Source of the DNA: Terriglobia bacterium
GTDB lineage: Bacteria; Acidobacteriota; Terriglobia; Terriglobales; Acidobacteriaceae
NCBI GenBank assembly: GCA_020072585.1
Contig: JAIQGL010000027.1
Location: 23,982-87,981 of the forward strand
Reading direction: 5' to 3'
DNA: 64,000 nucleotides
The notes beneath the pieces were generated by a model. It was not told the DNA's origin. It saw nothing but the letters and a program-made list of their open reading frames with translations, and made no database searches. Position 1 is the first letter of the stretch; every line of letters starts with the position of its first letter. A program made the position numbers and the translations under genes. Positions 28,724-36,786 of the stretch are shown here, piece after piece.

Positions 28724-29689
28724 CTAGTCACGCTTGCGCGGAGATAACTCAATCCAGCCGTATGTCCCAGTGGGGGGATTTGTCTCCCCGACCCAGTCTT
28801 CCGCGTTGTCCTCAAGCCGCCTCACCTGCAAGTGTCCAATATCCACCATATATTTGATTGATTTCCAGAAGCAGCAATAGACTCCATAAGCAACAAAACG
28901 CGAATCGGGCGACCACCACAAAGGCGAATACGCATAGCGGTTCTTGAAAAGTCGCTTTCTTCCTGCGCCTGACGGGCTGATAAGGAAGTAGGCATTGTGG
29001 TCAAAGTAAGCGATCGTCTTGCCGCTGGGTGACCAGGTGGGATGGACGCCGCTGATCAGTTCGCGAGAAGTTTTTAGTGTGAGATCGTGTACCTTAATGC
29101 GGCCATGAGCGCCGTGCTTGTCAATAACATGATCGGTTTCATAGACAAACTGTTGTCCATCGGGAGAGAAACATTGTGTTTCAACAAAAGCTTTTGACTC
29201 AATCTGCCGCGTGCGGCCGGTGTCCATATCCAACAAAACCAATTCGTATGTGTTGGGCTGGCCCTGCTGTAAAGCTGTAAATACCAGCTTGGATTTGTCC
29301 TGAGACCAACATATACCATACGGCCTTTGGAGCTCCGGATATTCACGGAGCCCGCTACCGTCCCGTTGCACTATGCCGAGCCAGGATGGTGAGTTATAAG
29401 AACTGTTCTCATGTAAAGCGAAAGCCAGTTCCTCGCCATCGGGGGACAATGTGCCGTGCTCCACCTTCTTGAAAGCAACAGGGAGATCGAGCGATGTCCA
29501 GGAGCGTTTGGCGAACTGCACCGTATCAATTCCGCTGAAATCCACGCTTCCGATAGTCAACCCTCTGGCTTCCTGCAGGCCGGCCAGTTCAACGCGCACT
29601 TTTTCTCTTTTCTCTTTGCTCCAGCTGACGCTACAGAAAATCACAGTCACACCGGCGATCATTGCGAACATCAAACATCTGCGTCTCAT
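28724..29689 (-). CDS. Exported beta-propeller (PD40/TolB-like) protein
   Basis: A 321-aa protein with an N-terminal signal peptide (MFAMIAGVTVIFCSVSW). It carries repeated PD40/WD40-like blades: HGTLSPDGEELAFAL, ICWSQDKSKLVFTAL, QCFSPDGQQFVYET, PTWSPSGKTIAYF and LWWSPDSRFVAYG. Such propellers bind proteins or peptides in the periplasm; the first ~60 residues before the blades are of unknown fold. It is divergent from the DPP IV gene, which also begins with a propeller, with a 121-bp shared promoter region. No catalytic domain is present. Confidence 0.82.
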   Translation of the reverse strand: MRRRCLMFAMIAGVTVIFCSVSWSKEKREKVRVELAGLQEARGLTIGSVDFSGIDTVQFAKRSWTSLDLPVAFKKVEHGTLSPDGEELAFALHENSSYNSPSWLGIVQRDGSGLREYPELQRPYGICWSQDKSKLVFTALQQGQPNTYELVLLDMDTGRTRQIESKAFVETQCFSPDGQQFVYETDHVIDKHGAHGRIKVHDLTLKTSRELISGVHPTWSPSGKTIAYFDHNAYFLISPSGAGRKRLFKNRYAYSPLWWSPDSRFVAYGVYCCFWKSIKYMVDIGHLQVRRLEDNAEDWVGETNPPTGTYGWIELSPRKRD

Positions 29690-29810
29690 GACACACCTCC
29701 GGCAAGAATGTCAATGATAGCGCTTCCCCCTCAATCGATAAGCAAAATTACGCATTTACCCAATGCTCGTTGTACACTTTTCATTCCACCACCCCTTTGG
29801 AGAGTGCCCG

Positions 29811-32018
29811 TTGAAGAGGCTTGTTGTTTCCATTTTCCTGGCTATGGCTGTCTGTGCCGTTGCCGCTGCGCAAGAGCTTACCATTCAATCCATTTATGGC
29901 CTGGACGGGCTGACAGGGCGCTCGCCAGACACGGTCAAGTGGAGTCCTGACGGAAAAAAAGTTTCTTATTTCCTGCATCAGGAGCAGGGAGAAAAGGCCG
30001 ACCTCTATTACATTGACGTGACCTCGGGCAAGCCTGCTGTTCTGGTGGCTTCAGAGAAGCTCGCCGCCATGAAGCCTCCCGTCTCTGCCTCCAAAGACGA
30101 CCGGGAAAGAGACAATCGCGCGCGCTACCGCGTGGCCGGCTATCACTGGGCGCCGGATTCAGAACACATCCTTTTCGATGCCAATGGGCATCTCTGGTAC
30201 TACACGCTTGCCACCGCCAAGTCCGTAGCGCTCAGTTCGCCCGGCGAATCGGCTGTGGACCCCAAGTTTTCAACCGATGGCAAACATCTCTCCTATGTAC
30301 GCAAACACAATCTGGTAGTAAAGAGCATTGATGGCAGCGCAGAGAAAGCTCTGACCACTAACGGAGATGACAACCTGCTCAATGGCGAAGTGGATTGGGT
30401 CTATGCGGAAGAGCTTGATGTGCGCAGCAATTATTTCTGGTCGCCGGACTCGAGCAAGATCGTGCTGCTGCAGATGAACCAAGCCAAGGTCCCCACCTAC
30501 CCAATCACGGATTTCATCCCCCAGCATCCCACGGTCTACAACGAGAAATATCCCAAGGTTGGCGATCCCAACCCTAAGGTACAGCTTGGCGTGGTGAGCG
30601 CCGCAGGCGGCGCGGTCAAGTGGATCCATCTGACCGATGAAAAGGACATGTACATCCCGCGCTTCGGCTGGGTGCGTGACGGTGTGGCCTGGGCCACCGT
30701 CCTTAATCGCGCCCAGAACCAGCTTGATCTCTATTTTGTTGATGCAGCCAGCGGCAAGTCTCGCCTGGTGCTGAGAGAAAAGAGCGATACCTGGATTGAA
30801 AGCGACAACAACAACATACACTTCTTCAAATCCGGAAATCATTTCACATGGTCAAGCTGGCGTGACGGCCACACGCATCTTTATCTTTATTCGTTCGATA
30901 AAACCAATCCACTGGCAGCGGACGCAAAGCTGGTCAACCAGATCACCAAGGGTGAGTTTGAGGTGTTTGACATTGAAGGCGCGGACGAAGCCAACAACAC
31001 GCTCTTTCTTACTACGAACGCAGGCGATGCTCGCCAGCGTCATCTATGCAGCGTCAAGCTCGATGGCACTGGCTTCCAGTGCCTGACCAGGGGCGGAACA
31101 CATACAGCTTCGGTAGCTCCGAATGGGCAGTTTTTCGTTGATCACTCCTCTTCCTTAATGACCCCGCCGCAGCTGTCTTTCTGCCGCGTCGGCGGAAGCT
31201 GTGACGTCTTCTGGCAATCAAAGAGTGTGGACTCGCTCAAACTGATAGCACCGCAGTTTATTGACTTTAAGGCAGAAGACGGTACCGTGCTTCACGGTCT
31301 CCTTTATCTTCCGCCGGACAGCATGGGCAAAAAGGTCCCTTTGCTCAATAACCCTTATGGTGGGCCGCACGGCCAGAGCGTTCGCGACTCCTGGGGCGGA
31401 GCTGGAATGTTCTTCAATGAGATTTTGATGCGTGACGGTATTGCCGTGCTTCAGGTTGATAATCGCGGTATGGGCGCGCGGGGAAAGAAGTTTGCAGCTG
31501 CTCTCATCCACAACTTTGGCGAGGTGGAGTTGAAGGACCAGCTCGCCTCGATTGATCAGGCGCTGGAGAAATTTCCGCAACTTGATGGTTCCCGGATGGG
31601 ATGGTGGGGCTGGAGTTATGGCGGCTACATGACGCTGACCGCCATGACGCACTCTGACCGCTTTAAGGCGGGCGTTGCCGTTGCTCCCGTTACAGACTGG
31701 AAAGATTACGATTCGATTTATACCGAACGCTATGCCGGACTGGTCCCGCAATTTGAAGAAGCGTACAAAAAAGGGTCTCCTATCACGTACGCTGCCGACC
31801 TGAAAGGCCATCTACTTGAGGTCCACGGCACCAGTGATGACAACGTGCACATGCAGAATTCGATGCAGATGATCAATGCGTTCATCAATGCGGGTAAGCA
31901 ATTCGATTTACAGCTCTATCCGCGCAAGACACATAGCATTGCCGGGCCTGGGACCCGGGTGCACCTGTACACGCGTATCCGGTCACACTTCCACCGCGAG
32001 CTTTTAGGCACGGAGTAG
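29811..32018 (+). CDS. Dipeptidyl peptidase IV (S9B family)
   Basis: Exported serine exopeptidase that removes X-Pro/X-Ala dipeptides. With the TTG start it is 735 aa and begins with a signal peptide (LKRLVVSIFLAMAVCAVAAA). GGAGAG lies 6-11 nt before the TTG. The N-terminal eight-bladed propeller includes the substrate-binding glutamates in WVYAEEL (~205). The C-terminal alpha/beta hydrolase carries the nucleophile in GWSYGGYM, the acid in HGTSDDNVH, and His in KTHSIAGP, so the triad is complete. The next gene starts 5 bp after the stop. Confidence 0.95.
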   Translation: MKRLVVSIFLAMAVCAVAAAQELTIQSIYGLDGLTGRSPDTVKWSPDGKKVSYFLHQEQGEKADLYYIDVTSGKPAVLVASEKLAAMKPPVSASKDDRERDNRARYRVAGYHWAPDSEHILFDANGHLWYYTLATAKSVALSSPGESAVDPKFSTDGKHLSYVRKHNLVVKSIDGSAEKALTTNGDDNLLNGEVDWVYAEELDVRSNYFWSPDSSKIVLLQMNQAKVPTYPITDFIPQHPTVYNEKYPKVGDPNPKVQLGVVSAAGGAVKWIHLTDEKDMYIPRFGWVRDGVAWATVLNRAQNQLDLYFVDAASGKSRLVLREKSDTWIESDNNNIHFFKSGNHFTWSSWRDGHTHLYLYSFDKTNPLAADAKLVNQITKGEFEVFDIEGADEANNTLFLTTNAGDARQRHLCSVKLDGTGFQCLTRGGTHTASVAPNGQFFVDHSSSLMTPPQLSFCRVGGSCDVFWQSKSVDSLKLIAPQFIDFKAEDGTVLHGLLYLPPDSMGKKVPLLNNPYGGPHGQSVRDSWGGAGMFFNEILMRDGIAVLQVDNRGMGARGKKFAAALIHNFGEVELKDQLASIDQALEKFPQLDGSRMGWWGWSYGGYMTLTAMTHSDRFKAGVAVAPVTDWKDYDSIYTERYAGLVPQFEEAYKKGSPITYAADLKGHLLEVHGTSDDNVHMQNSMQMINAFINAGKQFDLQLYPRKTHSIAGPGTRVHLYTRIRSHFHRELLGTE

Positions 32019-32023
32019 GGCCG

Positions 32024-32863
32024 TTGAAGAACCAGACCATATCCCTGGGCGACTTTGAACTTACCGTTTTAACTGACGGGACCTACGTGGCCGATGGCGG
32101 CGCATTTTTTGGCATCATTCCCAAGGTCATGTGGCAGAAAAAAGTCCAGGCGGACGAACTCAATCGCATCGCCGTGAGCTGCAATTCTGTGCTCGTCCGC
32201 ACTGGTAAGCAAAACATCCTGATTGAAACCGGCATAGGCAACAAGCTGGAGGAAAAAAGGAAGAAGATCTTTGAGACGCAGGAAAAACTGATGGAGAACC
32301 TGCATGCCACAGGTGTTGCTCCGGAAGAGATCAACATCGTTATTAATTCCCACCTGCATTTTGATCACTGTGGCTGGAATACCATCTACAAGAATGGCGT
32401 GGCCGTGGCCACCTTTCCCAACGCCAAATATTACGCACCGGAAGGCGAGTGGAAGCATGGATTACTGCAAACAGAGCGTGACCGTGTGAGTTATCTGAGC
32501 CCTAACTACGATCCTTTGATCCAGAGCGGGCAGATGAAGCTTATCGACGGCAACGCGGAAATAGCACCTGGCATTTCCGTGGAGGTATGGCCCGGCCACA
32601 CGCGGAACATGTGGGCGGTGTTCATTCGCAGTGCCGGCAAGACAGCCTGCTATATCTCCGATTTAATTCCTACCACCTGGCACCTTGATCCTGTGTGGGC
32701 CATGGCGTATGACCTCTTCCCCCTTGAGGTGTTGGACAACCGCAAACGATATTATGCCCGCGCCATACCTGAGCAATGGCTTACGATTTTTACCCACGAT
32801 CCCGCCATACCCTGGGCTTATATCGACAGGACAGAGAACAAGCTTTCATTCAAGGCAGCATAG
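32024..32863 (+). CDS. MBL-fold metallo-hydrolase
   Basis: A 279-aa cytosolic metallo-beta-lactamase-fold enzyme. The metal motif HLHFDHCGWN (~113-122) supplies HxHxDH; a later His in WPGHTRNMW and Asp in YISDLIPTTWH complete the binuclear site. The arrangement resembles lactonase/AHL-lactonase-like and related MBL hydrolases; the substrate is unknown. The start is TTG, 5 bp after the DPP IV stop with GGAG in the coding end, so the two are coexpressed. Confidence 0.9.
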   Translation: MKNQTISLGDFELTVLTDGTYVADGGAFFGIIPKVMWQKKVQADELNRIAVSCNSVLVRTGKQNILIETGIGNKLEEKRKKIFETQEKLMENLHATGVAPEEINIVINSHLHFDHCGWNTIYKNGVAVATFPNAKYYAPEGEWKHGLLQTERDRVSYLSPNYDPLIQSGQMKLIDGNAEIAPGISVEVWPGHTRNMWAVFIRSAGKTACYISDLIPTTWHLDPVWAMAYDLFPLEVLDNRKRYYARAIPEQWLTIFTHDPAIPWAYIDRTENKLSFKAA

Positions 32864-32933
32864 TTGGTTTTAGTTATCTTCGGCATATCTTATTAGTTCC
32901 AGAGTAGTAAAATAATGGACGGGAGCCCAAGAT

Positions 32934-33887
32934 ATGCGTCTGCGGTATCTTTTCTTCTTGCTTACTCTTATCGTCCCGCAAGCCCTCTTAGCCCAGGCCG
33001 GCAGTCCGATTCGGGTCACCATTTTTCTTGGCGTGAATAGCGGCTGTGACAGCACACCGCTTGATCCGAATGTGCCTGTCGATGCGGGTTCATGGCCTCT
33101 TGGTAGTCTTGCGGGACCGAGCTTTTGCATCTTCAACACTGGTTCAACGCCGGTGACCATATCAAATATTGTAGTAACAGGCACGGATTTTTCCGGTGGG
33201 CATGATCTTCTTCCCTTTACCCTTCAGCCCAATTCAGCCAACATTGATTTTACCGGTGCGAATTTCCGACCCACGGTCGCTGGAACCAGGACTGGCCAGA
33301 TCAGCTTTGTGGACGACGCTGCGGGCAGCCCGCAAGTCTATCAGCTTGTCGGTACCGGATTTACCGACTTCGGAATCTCTTTCGTCACCGCTCCTTCTAC
33401 CACCGCCACTGTAAATGCAGGACAGACGGCCAATTACAATCTAGAGGTACTAAGGGCAACCAACCCGCCCTCGCCAGCGACATTCAGCGGCACTATCACC
33501 GTTACATGCGGCGCCATGCCAACGGGAGCAACCTGCTCTCTCAATCCATCCTCATTTTCTGACATATCCGGGCCCGATCTTTTGGTTACGGTAACCACCA
33601 CCGCCCGTCCTGCCGCGGCTTTAAGACCTCTGCGTTCCCGCTTTTGGTGGGCGCTTGCCGCAGTATTTGGAATCGTGGTGACCTCGTGCCGCAAGCGGCA
33701 AAAACTCCTTTTTTTATTTGTAATGTCAGCCTTGGCATTCGGCCTGATTTCGTGCGGCGGGGGCTCGCGACCACAACCAGGTCCCGGCCCACCAGGCCCT
33801 ACGCCTGCCGGGACTTACACATTTCCCGTAACGGCATTTTCGAATGGCATCTCCCACACCCGAACCCTGACTCTGGTAGTGAAGTAG
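32934..33887 (+). CDS. Secreted Ig-like/choice-of-anchor protein with internal-lipobox C-terminal module
   Basis: A 317-aa exported protein: signal peptide (LFFLLTLIVPQALLAQ), then two beta-sandwich domains of the choice-of-anchor type (SNIVVTGTDFSGG, QISFVDDAAGSPQVYQLVGT; ITVTCGAMPTGATCSLNPSS). The C-terminus is striking: a membrane segment (~residues 233-250), a short basic loop (CRKRQK), a second hydrophobic stretch ending in the lipobox LISC (Cys274), Gly/Pro-rich linker, and a final beta segment PAGTYTFPVTAFSNG. The part from Cys274 to the end is 44 residues, exactly as in the 1155-aa protein at 36787. Surface or outer-envelope location is likely; function is unknown. Confidence 0.8.
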   Translation: MRLRYLFFLLTLIVPQALLAQAGSPIRVTIFLGVNSGCDSTPLDPNVPVDAGSWPLGSLAGPSFCIFNTGSTPVTISNIVVTGTDFSGGHDLLPFTLQPNSANIDFTGANFRPTVAGTRTGQISFVDDAAGSPQVYQLVGTGFTDFGISFVTAPSTTATVNAGQTANYNLEVLRATNPPSPATFSGTITVTCGAMPTGATCSLNPSSFSDISGPDLLVTVTTTARPAAALRPLRSRFWWALAAVFGIVVTSCRKRQKLLFLFVMSALAFGLISCGGGSRPQPGPGPPGPTPAGTYTFPVTAFSNGISHTRTLTLVVK

Positions 33888-33914
33888 CCGCGTGGCGTGT
33901 AAGATAACCTGACC

Positions 33915-34739
33915 ATGCGCGGGCTCGGTCTGGTTATCGTAGTCAGTGGATCTTTATTGTGCGGGTTATGCCTGGCGCAGAAAGTCCAATTTACCCCTGC
34001 GGAAAAACCCCTGGTTCTGGAGCGAATGAAAAGCATTCCAGAGACCAATGCAGCGCGCGCCCTTAAGCTCAAAGAGCTGTTCAGCCAGGCAGGATGCAAC
34101 GGAAATTCGCTGATCGAACAGAAGGTGGAAGGCGCGGAGACGCCCAATATTATCTGCCGCCTCGGAACAGGGGAAGGCGATGCGGTGATCGTGGGTGCGC
34201 ATTATGAGCGCAACTCTTCTCCGCAGCGGCCGGTGGACAACTGGAGCGGCGCTTCACTCCTGCCGGCGCTTTACCAGAGCCTGCGCGAGAGAAAGCGGAG
34301 CCACAGCTTTGTTTTTGTCGCTTTTGCTGACGACGGCAATGCCCCGGCAGGTGCTGAGTTTTTTGCCCGCCATTTGACCCGTTCGCAGGTGGATCGTGCT
34401 GAAGCCATGATCAATGTGGATGCTCTTGGCTTCTCTCCAACCAAGGTCTGGACCGCCCATTCTGACAAAGACCTGGTCCACGCCCTGATCGTGATGGTGT
34501 ATGCGCTGAAGCTTCCTGCCAGCCAGATTGATATTGCGGCCCTGGGCAGTACCGATTCAGATCCATTCGCGGCACGCCACATACCGCAGATCACAATTCA
34601 TTCGCTTACGCAGCAAAACGTTGCTAACGGCGCCACCACGCAGTTCCGTCCTAACAACTATTATGATACCTACCGTCTCCTCTGCGGCTATCTGGCTTAC
34701 CTGGACCAAAGCCTCAAGCCGAGGCAACATACCCAATGA
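33915..34739 (+). CDS. M28-family peptidase homologue with altered metal/catalytic glutamates
   Basis: A 274-aa exported protein with a signal peptide (LVIVVSGSLLCGLCLAQ). It follows the M28 zinc aminopeptidase plan: GAHYERN, VDNWSGASLLPAL, VFVAFADDGNAPAGAEFF, NVDALGF, and the final ligand region IPQITIHSL. In active relatives the third segment reads like F.DEEKGL.GS..F; here the Glu-Glu pair is Asp-Gly by eye alignment. The enzyme may be weak or inactive, or its metal site has changed. The purine permease ATG overlaps its stop (ATGA). Confidence 0.82.
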   Translation: MRGLGLVIVVSGSLLCGLCLAQKVQFTPAEKPLVLERMKSIPETNAARALKLKELFSQAGCNGNSLIEQKVEGAETPNIICRLGTGEGDAVIVGAHYERNSSPQRPVDNWSGASLLPALYQSLRERKRSHSFVFVAFADDGNAPAGAEFFARHLTRSQVDRAEAMINVDALGFSPTKVWTAHSDKDLVHALIVMVYALKLPASQIDIAALGSTDSDPFAARHIPQITIHSLTQQNVANGATTQFRPNNYYDTYRLLCGYLAYLDQSLKPRQHTQ

Positions 34740-36046
34740 GCGGATTTGAGCGGTTCTTTCAACTGGAGCAACACGGCACCACTCTCTCCCGCGAAGTCAT
34801 CGCCGGACTTACCACGTTTACCACGATGTCTTACATAGTCGTGGTGAACCCGGCCATCCTGAGCAACGCCGGCATCCCAGCCGGACCATGTTTTGTCGCC
34901 ACGGTGGTGGCGGCAGTCTTTGGCTGCGCACTGATGGGTCTTTACGCCAATCGCCCATTCGCGATTGCCCCGTACATGGGGGAGAACGCGTTCATTGCCT
35001 TCACAGTCTGCCAGCAGCTTGGATACAAATGGCAGACCGCTCTGGCGGCCATCTTTATTGCCGGTGTTTTGTTTGTGCTCTTGACCGTGCTCCGTCTGCG
35101 GCAATGGGTGGTGGAAGCGGTGCCGGTGTCTCTGCGCTACAGCTTTGCTGTTGGGATTGGCTTGTTTCTCACCTTCATTGGGTTGAATCAGACAGGAATC
35201 GTGGTTCTTGGCGTCCCGGGCGCTCCGGTCCGCGCAGGACATCTCACCACAGCGCCAGTGCTGGTGGCGATCAGCGGCTTTCTGGTGCTTTCAATCCTGG
35301 TGATTCGAAAGGTGCGCGGCGCAATCCTGTTGGGCATTGTGGTAACGGCGATCATCGCTTTCATCGCCAAAATCGTGCCACCGCCGGTTCATTTCGTAAG
35401 CCTCCCACCTGGTCTCGGGCCCATTTTGTGGAAGCTCGACTTTCGCGGAGTAATGGCATGGAGCGCTTTTCCCGTGGTGCTCACCATTTTCATTATGGCC
35501 TTTGTGGACACCATGGGAACATTGATCGGTCTCTCCGCGCGCGCGGGTTTTCTGGATAAAAATGGAAACCTGCCCCAGATTGAGCGGCCCATGCTGGTGG
35601 ACGCGCTGTCTACATGCCTTGCGCCGGCCGTGGGCACTACCACTTCAGGCGCTTATGTGGAATCGGCCACGGGCATCGAATCCGGCGGGCGTACCGGGCT
35701 GACGGCTCTGGTAGCTGCGGCGTGTTTCGCCCTGACACTTTTTTTTGCTCCGATTGTGATCTCGATTCCGCCCCAGGCTTACGGCCCGGCATTGATCGTT
35801 GTCGGGTTGTTCATGCTTGAACCCATTATGCGCATCGACTTCACTGATTACTCTGAATCCATTCCCGCGTTTGCCGTGGTTACGCTGATGTGCTTTACGT
35901 TTAATATCGCCGTGGGAATTTCGGCTGGATTCATCCTCTATCCGCTGTGCAAGCTTGTGGCAGGTAAAATCAGGCAGGTGAAGCCTGCATTGTATGTACT
36001 GACTGCTCTATCTCTCTTGTTTTTTGTTTTTTATCCTTACGGATAA
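34736..36046 (+). CDS. NCS2 (AzgA-type) purine permease
   Basis: A 436-aa proton-coupled importer of adenine, guanine or hypoxanthine. It starts FFQLEQHGTTLSREVIAGLT, the AzgA-family N-terminus, and contains TTFTTMSYIVVVNPAILS, the substrate-site strand region FAIAPYMGENAFIAF, FVDTMGTLIGLSARAGFLD, and VGTTTSGAYVESATGIESGG, all typical of this group. About 12-14 membrane segments follow. It overlaps the M28 gene by 4 nt and is followed 63 bp later by a guanine deaminase gene, so uptake and deamination of guanine are probably linked. Confidence 0.93.
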   Translation: MSGFERFFQLEQHGTTLSREVIAGLTTFTTMSYIVVVNPAILSNAGIPAGPCFVATVVAAVFGCALMGLYANRPFAIAPYMGENAFIAFTVCQQLGYKWQTALAAIFIAGVLFVLLTVLRLRQWVVEAVPVSLRYSFAVGIGLFLTFIGLNQTGIVVLGVPGAPVRAGHLTTAPVLVAISGFLVLSILVIRKVRGAILLGIVVTAIIAFIAKIVPPPVHFVSLPPGLGPILWKLDFRGVMAWSAFPVVLTIFIMAFVDTMGTLIGLSARAGFLDKNGNLPQIERPMLVDALSTCLAPAVGTTTSGAYVESATGIESGGRTGLTALVAAACFALTLFFAPIVISIPPQAYGPALIVVGLFMLEPIMRIDFTDYSESIPAFAVVTLMCFTFNIAVGISAGFILYPLCKLVAGKIRQVKPALYVLTALSLLFFVFYPYG

Positions 36047-36109
36047 CCTACGCCAGCTGCGACATGAAACAATCGTATAGCCATAGATTAAATTTATTTC
36101 GGAGTAGCA

Positions 36110-36580
36110 ATGGATCGAAGTGAGCTCATCTACAAAACCATTCAGCTGGCTATTGAGAATGTACAAAGCGGGCGTGGCGGACCTTTTGGTGCAATGGTGG
36201 TAAAAGATGGAGCGGTCATCGCTATAGGTACGAACCAGGTCACCTCTACCCTTGATCCCACCGCCCATGCGGAAGTGGTTGCCATCCGCAAAGCCTGCCA
36301 GGCTGTTGGCCACTTTGAACTCACCGGATGCGAGATTTACTGTAGCTGCGAGCCTTGTCCCATGTGCCTGGGAGCGATTTATTGGGCGCGTCCGGCGCAT
36401 GTATTTTTTGCCGCTACCGCCGGCGCGGCGGCAGATGCCGGCTTTGATGACTCGTTCATTAAAGGAGAGATCTGCCTGCCCTATGAGAAGCAGCAGATGT
36501 CCATAACGCAGCTCATACATGCAGAAGCTTTGGCGCCATTTCAGGCATGGAAGGCGAAAGCGGACAAGATCGTTTATTAA
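36110..36580 (+). CDS. guaD: Guanine deaminase (cytidine deaminase fold)
   Basis: Converts guanine to xanthine in purine salvage. The 156-aa protein has the zinc motif TAHAEVVAIRKAC (His and proton-shuttle Glu) and CEPCPMCLGAIYWARP (two Cys ligands), and the B. subtilis GuaD-like DDSFIKGEI and FQAWKAKADKIVY C-terminal end, which separates it from tRNA adenosine deaminase TadA. A GGAG Shine-Dalgarno lies before the ATG. Its place after the purine permease supports the assignment. Confidence 0.92.
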   Translation: MDRSELIYKTIQLAIENVQSGRGGPFGAMVVKDGAVIAIGTNQVTSTLDPTAHAEVVAIRKACQAVGHFELTGCEIYCSCEPCPMCLGAIYWARPAHVFFAATAGAAADAGFDDSFIKGEICLPYEKQQMSITQLIHAEALAPFQAWKAKADKIVY

Positions 36581-36786
36581 AGGGAGCTAACAATCCTACC
36601 CCTATATTGCCAGCAAGTAATATGTAGCCCCATAGGCTATAGATCCCAATGGCTATCAACATTCATACAGGTATATTTAATTTTCACAAACTATAGATTT
36701 GCCATTGACGAGCAGCAACTCACCTTCGTAAACTTCTTCAGCCCCCCAAATTGTGCTCCGGTTGCTGGTATTGATAAGGAGTTTAT

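Noticed and set aside
36625..36650. TAGCCCCATAGGCTA inverted repeat as a riboswitch or operator
   Set aside because: Short, isolated palindrome with no matching riboswitch core; could be chance.
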